Assembly: GCA_034509495.1 (NCBI GenBank)
Contig: CM067511.1
Coordinates: 32,508,963-32,572,962, forward strand
Reading direction: 5' to 3'
DNA: 64,000 nt
Origin: Acestrorhynchus altus
Taxonomy: Eukaryota; Chordata; Actinopteri; Characiformes; Acestrorhynchidae
The position numbers and the translations under genes were made by a program. The number at the start of each line of letters is the position of its first letter. The first letter of the stretch is position 1. Positions 37,201-48,500 of this stretch are shown here, piece after piece. The notes beneath the pieces are model-generated. The model did no database searches and was not told where the DNA came from. It was given only the letters and a program-made list of their open reading frames with translations.

Positions 37201-39597
37201 AAAATAAAAGTAGCAAAAAAAAAAAAAGAAAAATGGATGCACAATGCCATCTCATCGCATCATATCCCCAAAGAGATGAGGAGAGAGGAACAATGAGAGC
37301 ACTCACACTCACCCCTTCACACCACACACACACACCTCCGCAGACAGTGTTTCTCTCCCTCTCCCACACACACCCGTCCACACCAACATCCCCCCCCCCA
37401 CCCCCCAGCTCTGGCAAAAAGCTGCCCCCTCTCTTTGTTCCCATAGCATCAACTCCCACTTTTAATACTGTCATCTCAAGTAGGATATGGTAGCCTTGAT
37501 ACAATATGGTCCCCATTACCATTAAAATAGTTGTCAGGGAGGATGCTGTAGACTTTGGATTACACTTGACTGGGACTGACAGCCAGGCAAGCAAGCCATT
37601 TTTATTAATGGCCAAGAGTGAGAGAGCATGAGTGAGAAAGAGAGGGGCTTGGAAATGGAGGAGAGAATGAAAGGGGAATGAAGAGGTGGAGGTGAGAGAG
37701 AAAGAAAGAAGGAAAAGAAAGAGCGAGAGACACCAAGTTAGACCGGGAGGGACAGAGAGCTGTTTAAAAAGGGGGGGAAAGAAAGAAAGAAAAAACAGAA
37801 GGGTTTTCATTCTCCTGTCTGTAAACAAAGTAGGATCCCAAAGTCCTCTCCCATGCGTTAGAGGGTCTAACGCCACTCAGTTTCCTCATTCTGTAAACAA
37901 CCGGGACAAAAACAGACAGTGCACGTCTGTCTGGAGAGGACTATGCACTTTCAGCTAACTTGCTTTCAAAGGGAATTATGATATTCTGGTGAAAAGTACA
38001 AAAATAAAAGCCTTAAATTATCTGCATTTCTACATAAATTTGAGGTAAAACATCAGAGTTCTAAAAGTAGATAAGTTTAACCAAATAAAACAATTATTTA
38101 TTGATGAAAATGATCAGTGTTTCATATCTTCGGGGGTAAAAGTATGTGACTCTGCTTTCAGTATCTGCTGTGTCTCCTCTTGTGCAGCAATAACTGTAAC
38201 TAAACGTTTCCGTAACGGTTGGTCAGTCCTGCACTAATTTGAGTTCATTCCTCCACAAACCAGCTTCAGCGCTGTTATGTTGGTGGTTTCCTCCATCAAC
38301 TGCTGCTTCAGCTCCTTCACAACATCTCAACCAGATTAAGGTCAGAACTTTGACTGCGTCATTCCAGAACATTAACTTTATTCTACTTTAAACATTGCTT
38401 GGCAGAACCACTTAAGGTCGTTGTCTTTTGGCATGATCCACATTCTCTTAAAATTCAGCTCATGGACAGATATCCCTACATTTTTCTTTAGAATTTACTG
38501 GAATAAATCTCTCCATCATAGAAACCACTATGAGTTATTGACTGTATGAGAGGCTGCATAAAAGAAAATCCATTCATCTATAAACTGAAGCTGAGGCAAA
38601 GGTGGGCCATGCAACATGACCCTGACCCAAAACATTCCAGTAAATTGAGAGATTTGGAATGGGCAGCTCAAAGCCTGGATGATAATCCTACTGCGACGCT
38701 GTGGGATGATATGAAACACGGTGTACAGCAAGAAACCCGTCAATGCACAGCTGAAGGAATTCCGTATGGAGGAGTGGGAAAAACGTACTCTCAGTTGACG
38801 TGAGAGACGGTAGATGTTTAAAGGAAAGGTTGAGGTCATTTCAGCTGGAGAAGTGACAGCTATAGGGGGTCCTAAGTTTTTCTAAAATGCACATGTATGT
38901 AAAATATTTTCATTGATTTTGCATAGCTTACACAATATCATATTGATATGTCCATTTTTAAGTTTATTTACCCTCCTCTGTTCATCACGATTAACCGCAT
39001 AAACAAGAGGTGGTGGCAACAAAGTAATTTCCCCCCATCTGCAGCAGAGATTTCAGTCTTGCACAAATACTTACATAATTATTCAGCGAAACACAAAGTG
39101 CACTAGGTTGTGCCCCACACTCCCTATTCAGGATCAAGCCACACAAGTGCCACTGCACTAAACCCTTTAGAGATCAATAGAAGCAGAAAACTGCAACCGG
39201 TCAAAGGGTCTCTTAGTTAACCTTTACTACAAAGAAGGAGCCAAACGTTTGTCGCCCCCGCCTCTCGCCCCGAGGATGAAAGTTTCTGAATATGAGCGGG
39301 CGACTCGGTACAGTAACTCAACGGTCAGTCCTTTATTTATCGGGAGGTGAGGAGAATTCACACTGACCTGAGGTGATCTTGGGATGGCAACTGAGCGTAG
39401 AGGAGGGGGAAGGGGCTTCTGTGTCATCCAGTAAGGGGTGGGTTGGTGGATTGAGGGGGGTTAAAATGGGGTCTACTCCACCCCTCCATCACCACCACCA
39501 CCACCACCACCACTCATTCACTCCACTTCTCTTTCAATGAGGGGATTAAGAAGGCAGACACTCACAGGCTTTCTCTCACTCTCAGACTCTCTATCGT

Positions 39598-39629
<32 letters not shown>

Positions 39630-42600
39630 ACGTATCATCTCCGAGGTGTGGGGCATGAAGACAGCATGAACGAAGGGGGGGGGTGCCTTGTGAGAGTGAG
39701 AACAGTGAGAAGGGAGGGGGAAGGAGGTAGGTGCCCCTGTCACACGGGACCACATAATCAATACGAGCGCCACCGTTAACTTCGAGAAGTGCAAAACATG
39801 CGCTGCGCTTTTATCTCCTCACGTAACACGGCTTCCTTCAGAAGCTGACAGCTCTTCTTCTGAGGGAGTGACAGCACCGAGAGGCGGACGAGCAGGGCGC
39901 TCCCTCATGCAAAGCAGGGTCACCGCGGTCCCTCAGACACACAATAATGCTGATTACACGCGTATGCTAATTATTACACACTAATCAAGTACAGTAGCTT
40001 TAGATTCAGCCTAATGGCTGGCGATGGCTCGCTCTGTAGGTAGAGGAAGGCTATAAATAGGCTATAGCAGAGCTGGGGGAGCCGGTGGTCCATTACCAGA
40101 CAAGAGCGTCTGTCAAAACTCATCAGCTCGGAAGAAATGACTGCTTAAATCGAGAGGGTTGAGCTGTCTTAAACCGAGAGCCGTCTCGTTCGCATCCTTT
40201 TGTGCGAGAGTGCTTTACGTTGAAAAGTATAGCCCGTGTCAAGTCCTTCTAAGGACTTCATAAAAAGTGCTTTGTGGTTATTTGTTAGGAACACATAATA
40301 TCTCATCAGAACTTTTTGGTAAACGACTAAATCAAGAATGATTATGGTGCTAGAAGCATCACCAAATACAGAAACAAGTGTCCAGGATCTGAATTCTTAT
40401 TCACTCACCATCACTAAAACAGGGGGCTCCAAGTAAGCGCCTCTAAGTCGGAATCCCGCTAGATAGAACGAGATCTGCGGGCGGTGAGGATCTACGAGGT
40501 CCTCAGTGTCTTGACGCTGGAAAGTGGTAGGGCGTTGTGGCCGTAAGTGCTGTGAAAACTTTACTGTCAGTGGTGCAAAATGACTTGTAAACAACCCCGT
40601 TCCTATCTGCCGCCGAGACAATGCCACTCTCACAGGGTGGGTAGATGGCGCTCTCTCCCCAGCACAGGCATCTGCTGTTGAAGAGCTGGGGAGCCAGCGC
40701 TTTCCTCCGAGCACATTGGCTGCCCAGTAACGGGAAAAAGAGGCAGGGCTAGAGTCACTTGGATCAGAGGAGTAGTATCGTATGTGATGGGGAGAATCCT
40801 GTGACTCGTGCTGTTGTGTTGGTAGCTTTCTTTATACGTGAAATAGACAAAGATAGATTTATTGATCCCAGAGGGAGTCACATATTAAAAATGGACTATT
40901 AACGTAGGAAGTTATATAATATATGCATAATATATTATATACGTTATATAAAAACCAACTAGACCCAGTGAATCTCAGACACTCTTATTTTGTTGGAGAT
41001 CAGTGAACAGCTGAGAGGGCTTGCATTGTAGAGCAGTGGGAGTGGAATGGTCTTATCGACATATTGAGTGCCATACTGGTTGTGCGGATATTACCATAAG
41101 ATGCTGTTGGTGGCAGGGAATAGAAGGCGGCCCAGACCACTGCCACGAAGGATGTGGAAGACCTACACGAGTCACGGAGAGCGTGCAACTATTTTTAATG
41201 AGCGTTTTTAATGACAAAATAAAGATGTCGAAGATGCACATGTTAAATGAACTATGTTACATCAAGTGTACCTACAATATCATCTGCATAACAATCCACT
41301 TTGTCCATTTTTAAACTGGACTGCACAAAACAATGAATGTTCTTTACCAGTAAGTCATGTGCTGTTCAGGACCACTTTGGCTGGTCTGTGGGAAAAAATA
41401 GCTGCTTTGAAGATGTGCTTTGAGTGGATAAAAAACATTTTAGACATTGTTGGAGAGGAGATTGAGGACTCTACCAGTTTCTTTCCTTTACTTAAAATAA
41501 TTCCGAATAGGGCTGGGTGATGCTGTTGTTTTGTAGAGGCAACAGCTGGAATCACATGTACTGGACAAGTCCTCCTAGTGTCGGGAGAATCCTACGTGAT
41601 GGGGGAAGAGTCCTAATTGGGTTTTATAATTATAACAGGACCTAAACTGGAATGGAAAACTGGGATAAAATAAGCATTAACGCCGTCTCCGTTGGAGTTG
41701 GGAAAGAGAGTCTATGCATTGTAAGATCTACAGGACAGTTCCTGTAAGGTTAAAAAGCCGTGCCTTCCTTTACAGGAAGGAAGCTGAAAGTTGAGGTAGA
41801 CTAGTTCCATCGCTGACCCAATGTTCCTCTTTCCACAGAACTTGGTGATCCAAGAAATGCTGGCCATTTATGCATTTACTCGAAACAAAATTCTGCTTGA
41901 GGTGTGAAAAAGAGTAATAAAGACGGCAGGAAATTGCGCTGAAAACACAAAACAGAAAAATGATTCTGTCGTCCTACTACGGGAAACAGGAAACCCAGAA
42001 CAAACAGCTCCTCAGTGTCACAACGGTTAGGTTTGACATCCTGGAGTTCAGTTTCAAAATCAAATGGATTTAGATTCTTTTAGTTTCTAACCACCTTCAT
42101 GTAGGTTTATCGTATTATTTTATAGTTCTTTACCATCAACAATTGAATTACACACACACACACACACAATTATTTCTTTTTTTCTGCTCTGATAATAATT
42201 AAAAATTCAGTTTATACTTTTCCCCCCCACTGTGTTTGTTCATGTAGAGTCCCCTTAACAACTTTGCATGTGTGCAGTCATGTGACACAGAAATATTATT
42301 GTATTTACAAGCAATAATAACAGTATGGTCTGGTTGCATACTGCCACCGGAAACGTTAGGTCAGCACAGTGCCGTGTCACTATGTAGCACATAGTGATGG
42401 ATACCACAACTCAAAAGAACACTGGCTCACTGTGCTCTCCTGACTTATCCAGAAAATGTTCCCACACCAGTTCTGGAATGCGGCTTTTAAACAAGTCAAT
42501 TTCAACTCACTTATTCAAGTGTTCTGAATGGAAATGTGCAGTCTTTTGGGAAAAGCAGACTGATGACAGGCTCATACTGGAAAGCAGTACCTTAAATTCC

Positions 42601-45081
42601 ATAAACAATCTTGCTGTACTTGACCTAAACCCACACTGAGCGAAAACTGTCCAAGCACACACTTGTGTACCAATGTAAAGGTATTTTACTCTGGTCCAGG
42701 TCATCTGGACAGGTGTGAAAACAGCAGTGGGACCAAAACAAGCCCCTTGGAGGAGGCGGTCTCGTTCCAGTCCCAACCAAACTCTAGAGCAGTTCTTTGT
42801 GGTGACAGAGTCCAGCTGCAGTTATTCAGCCTTTGTGTTTGACCTGTACTGTTCGTCCACTCAGACCAGGTGCCACAGTTGCGCCGCTGCTCTGAACGTC
42901 CAGACCTCGCCATTCCACACCACATAAAGGTATTAACACTAACACAAACAGACCACCCCTGTGCCAGTACATTCCATGTTTATCCAATAAGCTGTTATGT
43001 AGACTATGACTCAGGATCCCCAGAGTAAAAAAAAACCCTGAAAAATGGAAGAACGACAACGGAGTGGACAGGCCCACTTCAGTGACCAGGCTCCGTTCTA
43101 CAGCAGGGTTTGATCACAAACTAAACCCAGATATTGTCGGCCAAAAGCCATGAAGGTAAATGGTTGTGAAAACAGGGTCATTCCATATCTGTGACAAATA
43201 CTATTATCTTCGTCATCCACACTGAGGGGTGTGGTCAGGGGAAACTGAACGAGCTTGTTTAAACTAGCCAACTCAGTTAGTCATATCCAACTGACTGGTG
43301 TGACCAGTGTTGGAGACAGTTGTTTATCTAACTTCACAGCAGGACAACCACTCTGAGCAACTTTCCACACTGTATTACCCTTTGGGCCTGAGGCCCTCAC
43401 AGAGAGGGCAAAATCACACATTGTCTTCTCAGCTTTTAGAGTTTGAGAGATCTGCATGGATCCCAGACGAGGGACCTTCAAGAAAAATAAGTCTGATGAC
43501 ACTCATATACGTTGTCACAGTAATAAGCCATATAATACAGTATCATCAAAACGTTTTATCAACATAGACACCCAATTATAACTGTTTTATAACCACTTTT
43601 TACATCTCAAGTAATTACACTTTAGAGAAGCCAAAGGTCTTCTGTTAAGCTAACATATGGTCTGCGATTGTTTTATACAGTACCAATCAAAAGTCTGGAC
43701 ACAGCCCTGCTCAATATATTTTGCTGGTTTCAGATGTTCTAAGCTGTTATTTTTTTATTATTTCTTATGGTTGGTGGTTGAAATGCTGGCCATCCAGGTA
43801 AAAACATACAATATACGGGTGAGCTAGCTGGTTAATCATCCAGAAAAACCAGAAGGACCATGCTGGTGGACCAGGATGACCAGCAAAATCAAGACAGGTA
43901 TATTATTTTGAAAGGTTTTACTTTAGGGGTCGAAGGATGTAGGTGTGTACAAACTTTGTACGGAATAATTACTGTGTTACTGTTATAAATGACTCTTTAT
44001 AAAGATAAAATATATTGATAAAAGACTTTTACAAATGAATATTTATATCTATATTAGGATATAAATGGTGGGATACGGGCTGAGCGATATATTGATATTT
44101 ACATCTATATCGGGATATAAACAGAGCAGGATACGGGCTGAGCAATATATCGATATTCATATCTATATCGGGACATAAACAGATCGGGATACAGGCTGAG
44201 CAATATATCGATATTAGATATAAATATCGCTCCTCCTCTACTATGCCCCGCCCCACTCCCATTCTCATACAGCATAAAGGGGGCATAAGACAGATGAACA
44301 AGACATTTTGGGGTGTTTAAAGAGGTGTTAGAGGTATTTTGAGGCGTTAAATGTTTTTAAATGTGTTTAAAGTGTTAAAGGGGCAATAAAATGTGTTAAA
44401 GATATGTTAAAGAGGTGTTGAAGGGTATTTAAAGGTAATTTAATTTGTATTTACATGTATTTAGAGGTATTTGTGTCAAAGGGGTGTTAAAATGTGTTAA
44501 AGTGGTGATAAAGAGGCTCATTTAAAGGTGCTAATGAGTATGTAAATGGTTTTAAAGATGTAAGAGGTGTTTAAGGTGTTTAAAGGTGTTGAACCGTATT
44601 TAAATGTTTAGTGGTATAGGTAAAGGTGTTAAATGGGTATAATGAGGTGTTTAACCGGGCAGAGGGCGGTCAGGTCGGTTTGTTGACATGTTTACCACTG
44701 ACGTAAATTAGCTTAGCCACCGTGCTAACGAGCACAGCGACGGATCAGAGGCGCCTCTGGCACCATGGCAACGCCACCACCGGCTCCTACAACTGCGGAC
44801 AGGCTGACCTCTCCGGGGGAAGCGGCCGGACGCCGCTCGGTTGGGAAACAGAGGCTGGACGGGCGCCCCGGAGAGACGAGCGCGCAGCTACGTAAAGTGC
44901 GTAGCGGCGCTGCGCTCACCTTCAGCCGGATTTCGTACGTAGTGAACCTGCCGCGGCCGACGCCCACCGTCTCCGGACTGCCCACGTCGATCTCCAGGAA
45001 GTTGCTCGGCGGCCCGTACGCGTCGCTGAGGTTCTGCGGTTTGGTGTACAGTCTCCTCGTGTCCGCAACGGTGTCCGCCAT
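25749..45081 (-). CDS. snx3: snx3, sorting nexin-3, complete in four exons (162 aa)
   Basis: SNX3 is a small PX-domain protein that binds PI3P on early endosomes and recruits retromer to recycle cargo such as Wntless and the transferrin receptor. Four minus-strand exons (45081-44920, 30284-30189, 29104-28980, 25854-25749) join with GT-AG splicing into 489 nt, exactly 162 codons plus stop, the usual family length. The PX domain covers about residues 28-151. PI3P-contact residues Arg70, Tyr71, Lys95 and Arg118 are all present. The N-terminus MADTVADTRRLYTKPQN and C-terminus SYTPSKIRHA-like end (here NYTPSKVRQA) fit. No frameshift or stop. Starts head to head with afg1l across 376 bp. Confidence 0.98.
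26310..26720. repeat. Probable transposon remnant in snx3 intron 3
   Basis: Words such as GATGATCCATCCCATGCAGC and CCAGGCCTTCTGGACGGATT recall common teleost DNA-element consensus text on the reverse strand. There is no open frame and no clear ends, so the family cannot be named. Confidence 0.3.
27925..28175. repeat. Truncated copy of the 1587-1902 inverted-repeat element
   Basis: Shares the interior word ACAGCTCTGGA, then an A-rich interior with AAAACATTTGTCAACC, and the right arm GTAATCATATCTAAACACCA in the same orientation as the first copy. The left arm is missing. Confidence 0.65.
28189..28250. repeat. (CA)31 microsatellite
   Basis: Uninterrupted CA dinucleotide array. Confidence 0.98.
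28305..28765. repeat. Fold-back repeat, internally deleted copy
   Basis: Carries the left-half motifs TGTTTCTCTGCAGACATTAT, GATCAGGACCCCACAGGACC and GTGGATCAGACACTGCAGTG, ends soon after CGCTGTCGGCTGGACATTTC, and keeps the terminal word TTAATGTTATGGCTGA. Most of the right arm is lost. Confidence 0.8.
28980..29104 (-). CDS. snx3: snx3 exon 3 (PX domain core)
   Basis: 125 nt encoding VVVPPLPGKALFRQLPFRGD through RQGLEQFLN, with Lys95 and Arg118. Order Leu-Phe at residues 97-98 where Phe-Leu is usual, a conservative local swap. Acceptor GTCAG, donor GTAAGG. Confidence 0.98.
30189..30284 (-). CDS. snx3: snx3 exon 2 (PX domain, RRYSDF motif)
   Basis: 96 nt encoding TNLPIFKLKESCVRRRYSDF and on to RESK, with the PI3P-binding Arg70-Tyr71. 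Acceptor TCTGCAGA-type AG, donor GTGAGC. It falls below common ORF length cut-offs and was found by reading the reverse strand. Confidence 0.97.
32015..32260 (+). repeat. tRNA-derived SINE-like element
   Basis: An A-box-like region (AGTCTAATGCGCTACC) and a clear B-box GGTTCGAATC within GATCGCGGGTTCGAATCTTG mark an internal pol III promoter of tRNA type. Downstream, GAGAGCAAAACAATTGGCCA and GGCACTTTCCTCCAAGCGCA recur as the body of an abundant fish SINE. It lacks a foldable acceptor stem, so it is not a tRNA gene. Confidence 0.6.
33480..33870 (+). mobile_element. Tc1/mariner transposase relic (DDE region)
   Basis: Fragments in shifting frames read AVKHGGGS-like text, then HTSKLNNRLPQKELL, and PWPSQSPDLNVIENLW, the signature of Tc1-family transposases just before the last catalytic Asp/Glu. 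Stops and frameshifts leave it dead. Confidence 0.85.
35110..35740 (-). mobile_element. Degraded DNA-transposon-like repeat
   Basis: The left edge ACAAAGTGTTCATACCCCTTG and interior GATTGACCAACACAAAGTA are words of a widespread fish DNA repeat. The body contains CTTCTCCAGAGTGACTATGG and CTTCTCCACAACTTTCTGCC. No intact frame. Element class inferred from style only. Confidence 0.5.
36730..37800. other. Purine-rich and mixed noncoding stretch in snx3 intron 1
   Basis: (GA)n at about 36741-36768, a poly-A run near 37217, CA/CCCC tracts at 37320-37410 and a purine-rich stretch 37620-37790. A 225-codon minus frame (37876-37199) is low-complexity Ser/Leu/Phe and not credible as a gene. 36820-37000 is unique and could be regulatory. 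Confidence 0.45.
38085..38880 (+). mobile_element. Tc1-like transposon relic
   Basis: The 3' half reads QHDPDPKHSSKLRDLEW, then DDMKHGVQQETRQ, a decayed form of the Tc1 catalytic segment with the DNDPKH motif. The 5' half looks like inverted consensus text of the same superfamily (CCAGATTAAGGTCAGAACTTTG). Multiple stops. Confidence 0.75.
39606..39630. repeat. (CA)n microsatellite
   Basis: Short CA array after a CTCTCT tract. Confidence 0.95.
39930..40150. promoter_or_regulatory. Candidate conserved noncoding element in snx3 intron 1
   Basis: Unique sequence with homeodomain-type words (GCTAATTATTACAC, ACTAATCAAG, AGCCTAATGG), a TATAAATA-like word (GCTATAAATAGGC) and no repeat similarity to the rest of the window. 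It may serve a neighbouring developmental gene. No alignment was possible. Confidence 0.3.
40600..40770. repeat. Partial SINE-like element (tail half)
   Basis: GGGTGGGTAGATGGCGCTCT and GCGCTTTCCTCCGAGCACA match the body style of the 32015-32260 element (GGCACTTTCCTCCAAGCGCA). The tRNA-like head is absent. Confidence 0.5.
43676..43965. mobile_element. Tc1-type MITE
   Basis: The left end ACAGTACCAATCAAAAGTCT continuing into GGACACA is the classic teleost Tc1 terminal repeat. The right end GTAGGTGTGTACAAACTTTG is its reverse complement. The 290-bp interior has no coding capacity. Confidence 0.8.
44035..44222. repeat. 58-bp tandem repeat, three copies
   Basis: GGATACGGGCTGAG recurs at 44071 and 44129, and as GGATACAGGCTGAG at 44187, exactly 58 bp apart, embedded in GATATATCGATAT palindromic words. 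Confidence 0.9.
44310..44660. repeat. Degenerate GTGTTTAAAG-type simple repeat
   Basis: Short words AGGTGTTA, GTGTTAAAG and GTATTTAAAG repeat irregularly over about 350 bp. No fixed period. Confidence 0.6.
44920..45081 (-). CDS. snx3: snx3 exon 1 (start codon)
   Basis: 162 nt, 54 codons, encoding MADTVADTRRLYTKPQN through RFTTYEIRLK, ending at AAG|GTGAGC. The ATG at 45081 was chosen because it matches the family N-terminus. An upstream in-frame ATG (45102) would add seven residues not expected in SNX3. Confidence 0.97.
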
Positions 45082-45457
45082 CGCTCCCAGTCCGGCTCCC
45101 AATCCGACACCCAGCGCTGCGACGCCGAACAGCGGCCGACTTCACTTCCGATCAGCTGAGGCGCAGCTGACCCCGGGGGGCGGGGCGCTGTTCGAAACAA
45201 CGTCGCCTCTTCACCGATGCCACCGCGCTACGTGCTGCGATTGGTTAAGAGCGGCGACGCCAGGCGGAACAACCAATCGCTGCGTTCTGCGGTTGCGCCC
45301 CAATAAACGTTTGTATATGTTTCAAAATAAATAATAATAATTTATTTCACGTTTTGCACTAGAAACGTTTATTATATTTTTTACAAAATAATAAATATAG
45401 TAAATAAATAAAACAGAGTTAGCAGCGTCACATGACCCTCTTTGCTTTTGGAGGACG
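45082..45457. promoter_or_regulatory. Divergent snx3/afg1l promoter (CpG-rich, two CCAAT boxes)
   Basis: The two start codons face away across 376 bp. The snx3 side is CpG-rich. Two CCAAT boxes lie in opposite orientation, ATTGG (45240-45244) and CCAAT (45273-45277), the arrangement NF-Y uses in divergent promoters. No TATA box is convincing. A short upstream frame beginning at ATG 45432 overlaps the afg1l start (45458) and ends at TAA 45480-45482, which may dampen afg1l translation. Confidence 0.75.
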
Positions 45458-45539
45458 ATGGCAGCGCGCGCGGCCGCTCTAACAGCGAGGTGTGTTTGGA
45501 CTTTTAGACCCACGTGTTCGATTCTGAAGTCAGCGACAG
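45458..45539 (+). CDS. afg1l: afg1l exon 1 (mitochondrial presequence)
   Basis: 82 nt encoding MAARAAALTARCVWTFRPTC and on to KSAT, then donor GTGAGC. Basic, amphipathic, no acidic residues. Confidence 0.88.
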
Positions 45540-48500
45540 GTGAGCATTATACAGCTTTCACATCTCTACGATACAGTGTTTCTTCAGCCCTGGGCTTGGA
45601 GGCACCCCTCCCCTTTATAGTTCAGGGGTAGGGGTGCCTCTAGGACAGCAACAGGTGAGACCACAATGTTGTAACTAATATGATACAGTGTTTCCTCAAC
45701 TATGGGCCAAGAGGCACCCCTCCCCTTCATAGTTCAGGGGTAGGGGTGCCTCCAGGACAGCAACAGGTCAGAGCCCAATGATGCATAATACAACTTTAAT
45801 ATCTTGTGAACTAGTACGATACAGTGTTTACTCAACCCTGGGCCTGGAGGCACCCCTCCCCCAGACTACCTTATTTGACCTTTGGTGACCTTATATAGTC
45901 AGTCAGGTACAGCAATAAGGCCACCCGATCCCACCAAGTTTAATTCCTGTTGAGTTCTTATTAGTGCAAGTATTCATTGACGATGAGTGTATTATGGGAT
46001 GTAACGGACTCAGAGTGGCCTGAAGCTGCTCAACGACCAATTTTATGACATTTAATGGATAGAAATGTCAACCACCTCACCCCTTGGATCTGTAATTAGT
46101 CTGACACAAGGGAACCATAAAGCACCATAAGATTGGACAAAGAATATTGGAGATGGAGCTGCCGCACAGAAGGAGAAGAGGAAGACCTCAGAGACGGTTT
46201 ATGGATGTAATGAAGGTGGACATGAAGATGGTTGCTGTAACAGTAGAGGAGGCAGGGGATAGGGCAAGATGGAGGCAGATGATCCGCTGTGGCGACCCCT
46301 GAAGGGAGCAGCCGAAAGAAGATGATGTCTGTTGTGTGTGTAGCAGTGATAGTTTACATTCCCTCACAGTTCAGAAGATCCAGTGGTTCTCTTGTTTACT
46401 GTTGTTTAGTGATTTCCATTCATTTCTACCAATGACCCCAACTTCATGGTGCTTTTATCTTCTTGCAGGTTGCTCCACATTATCTCCAGGACATGCTTCC
46501 TTATCAACGTTCTCTGATGCCTACATGCATAGTGGCCCCATTGCTCACTACAATAATCTGGTACACTCCGGAGTCCTCCACGAGGACATTCAACAGAGAG
46601 CTGCACTTCAGCAGTTAGAGCAGCTGCATGGAATGGTAGCGGGATACACCAATATTCCTTTCCATTTATCTGTCCCACAGCCGCAGGCAAAGACCAGAGA
46701 ACGTAGTTTAAACTTAGACCCGTCCAACATCTCAGAAGATCCAGAGAGCAGACTACTGACAAAGACAAGGACAGAGGATGGACATGTGACACACAGAGAC
46801 TTGGGAGAGGTTGGACCGGTGGGGAAAGGGGAGGAAGAAGAAGAGGAGGAATGCCATGCAGAAAAGGTAAACGGTCTGTTATGGTTTAGGATCAGCTGTG
46901 GTGCGTGCAAGTTCCGTGACCCAGCGCCAACCCAGACTTCAGCACTTTCAATGTGCCTGGGTGGGGGGCTCGCTGGGGGGCAGATTGTTTGTTTTTTTCT
47001 AGGTCAAAGCAGTTGTTTTGTAGTTTGTGGGTGTGGGTATATAGAGGGGGGTAGGTCCAGACACAGGCTTCTCTGGATCACAGAAGAGTCCCCACTGAGA
47101 CGGAGGGGTGTCTGCTGTAATGAGGGGTCCCCATTGTCTGGGAAAAAGTTTTTTTTTTCTTTTATAATGAGAACATAAACACATTCTCAGTCAGACAGTC
47201 GATAGAATCAGCCTCAATTTATACAGTTTGCCTGTTTGTGTTGCACATATGAATATATATGGTACATGTAACAGGTTAGTGTTAACTTTATTATGGTCAG
47301 TATGGGGTCAGTATGGGGTCAGTGTGATTTGTTGTCCTGGCCTGACTTCTAACACTTCATCTACGTGTGTAAGATGATTCATTTTTTATGGACATTTGAT
47401 CTTCATTGTAACTACACTGAGAGATGGACGTGATATAACTAAACACACACAACTAAACGTCTTTTAAACATCATTTTTTAATGAAAATGAAAAAGTTCGG
47501 ACACACCCAAATTTATTAGAACCTAAAATAAATACAATTAGAATCAGGTGCAAATGATCAGACCATCATAAGAGAGAACTTTGGAGGAGCCTGTCTAATT
47601 TAAACCTCAGACATTAGTTTGGTTTGCTCCGATTGTTGACGTGAGTGGGATCACCATGGTCAGACCCAAAGAGCTCTCTGAGGTCTTCAGAAAGAAGGTT
47701 GTAGATGCAGGTGAGTCTGAGAAGAGATTTAAGAAGATCTCAGAACAATTAGAAATCAGCCGTTCCACTGTCCGGAACATCATTTACAAGCAGAGAACGT
47801 TTAACAGAACTGCCCACATGACCAGATCAGACCAAGCAAGTTCAGAACCACAAGATGAGTAAAGAAGATCCAACAATCTTAAAATGTTCATCACAAGACC
47901 TACAAGTTCAGCTTCTAAAGTTCTCATGTTCAAAGAACAATGTGCTTTGGACACAGTAACAGTAGACATGTTTGGATCAAACCAAACACAGCATTTGAGC
48001 ACAAGAACCTCATAGCAGCAGTGAAGCATGGTGGTGGAAGTGTGATGGTTTGGAGCTGCTTTGAAGTGAAAAGGTTCATTTGTGTTCCTGATTCCATACA
48101 AATGGTTAAAGTGTCAGAATTTGTATTTAGATTTATTTAAATTAAGGTTTGAGAATCAATACGTCTGTCCATCCATGCATTCATCCGTGCATCCATCCAT
48201 CCATCCATCCATCCATCCATCCATCCAGGGCCGGGTCGCGGGGGCAGCAGTCTAAGCAGGGATGCCCAGACTTCCTTCTCCCCCGACACCTCTGCCAGCT
48301 CCCCGGGAGGAACCCCGAGGCGTTCCCAGGCCAGCCGAGAGACATAGTCCCTCCAGCGTGTCCTGGGTCTACCCTGTGTTCTTTAAACAGTATCAAAACT
48401 AAGATATAACAACAAAATAGAATGTAGAAAATTCAAAAAGTTATATAGAAATATGAACAGAAATGTTCTAATATCCTAATCTTTTGACCGCAGTGGATTT

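Larger units (their letters stand above)
30285..44919 (-). other. snx3 intron 1 (14.6 kb): repeats and candidate regulatory blocks
   Basis: No further snx3 exon or foreign gene is recognised. It holds a tRNA-derived SINE-like element (32015-32260), Tc1-like relics (33480-33860, 38085-38880), other DNA-transposon fragments (35110-35740, 43676-43965), small tandem repeats, and two unique blocks that look like conserved noncoding DNA (36820-37000 and 39930-40150). The A/T-rich segment 42000-43600 shows nothing recognisable. Confidence 0.6.

Noticed and set aside
37199..37876. 225-codon minus-strand open frame in snx3 intron 1
   Set aside because: Composition is low-complexity Ser/Leu/Phe from purine-rich and CA/CCCC tracts; no domain, no splice context.
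44765..45334. 189-codon plus-strand frame across snx3 exon 1
   Set aside because: Antisense shadow of the real snx3 exon in CpG-rich DNA.
46336..47178. 280-codon plus-strand frame
   Set aside because: Only 46469-46866 is real (afg1l exon 2); the rest is upstream intron and chance read-through past the donor.
47641..47862. Helix-turn-helix protein gene
   Set aside because: It is the N-terminus of a dead Tc1 transposase.
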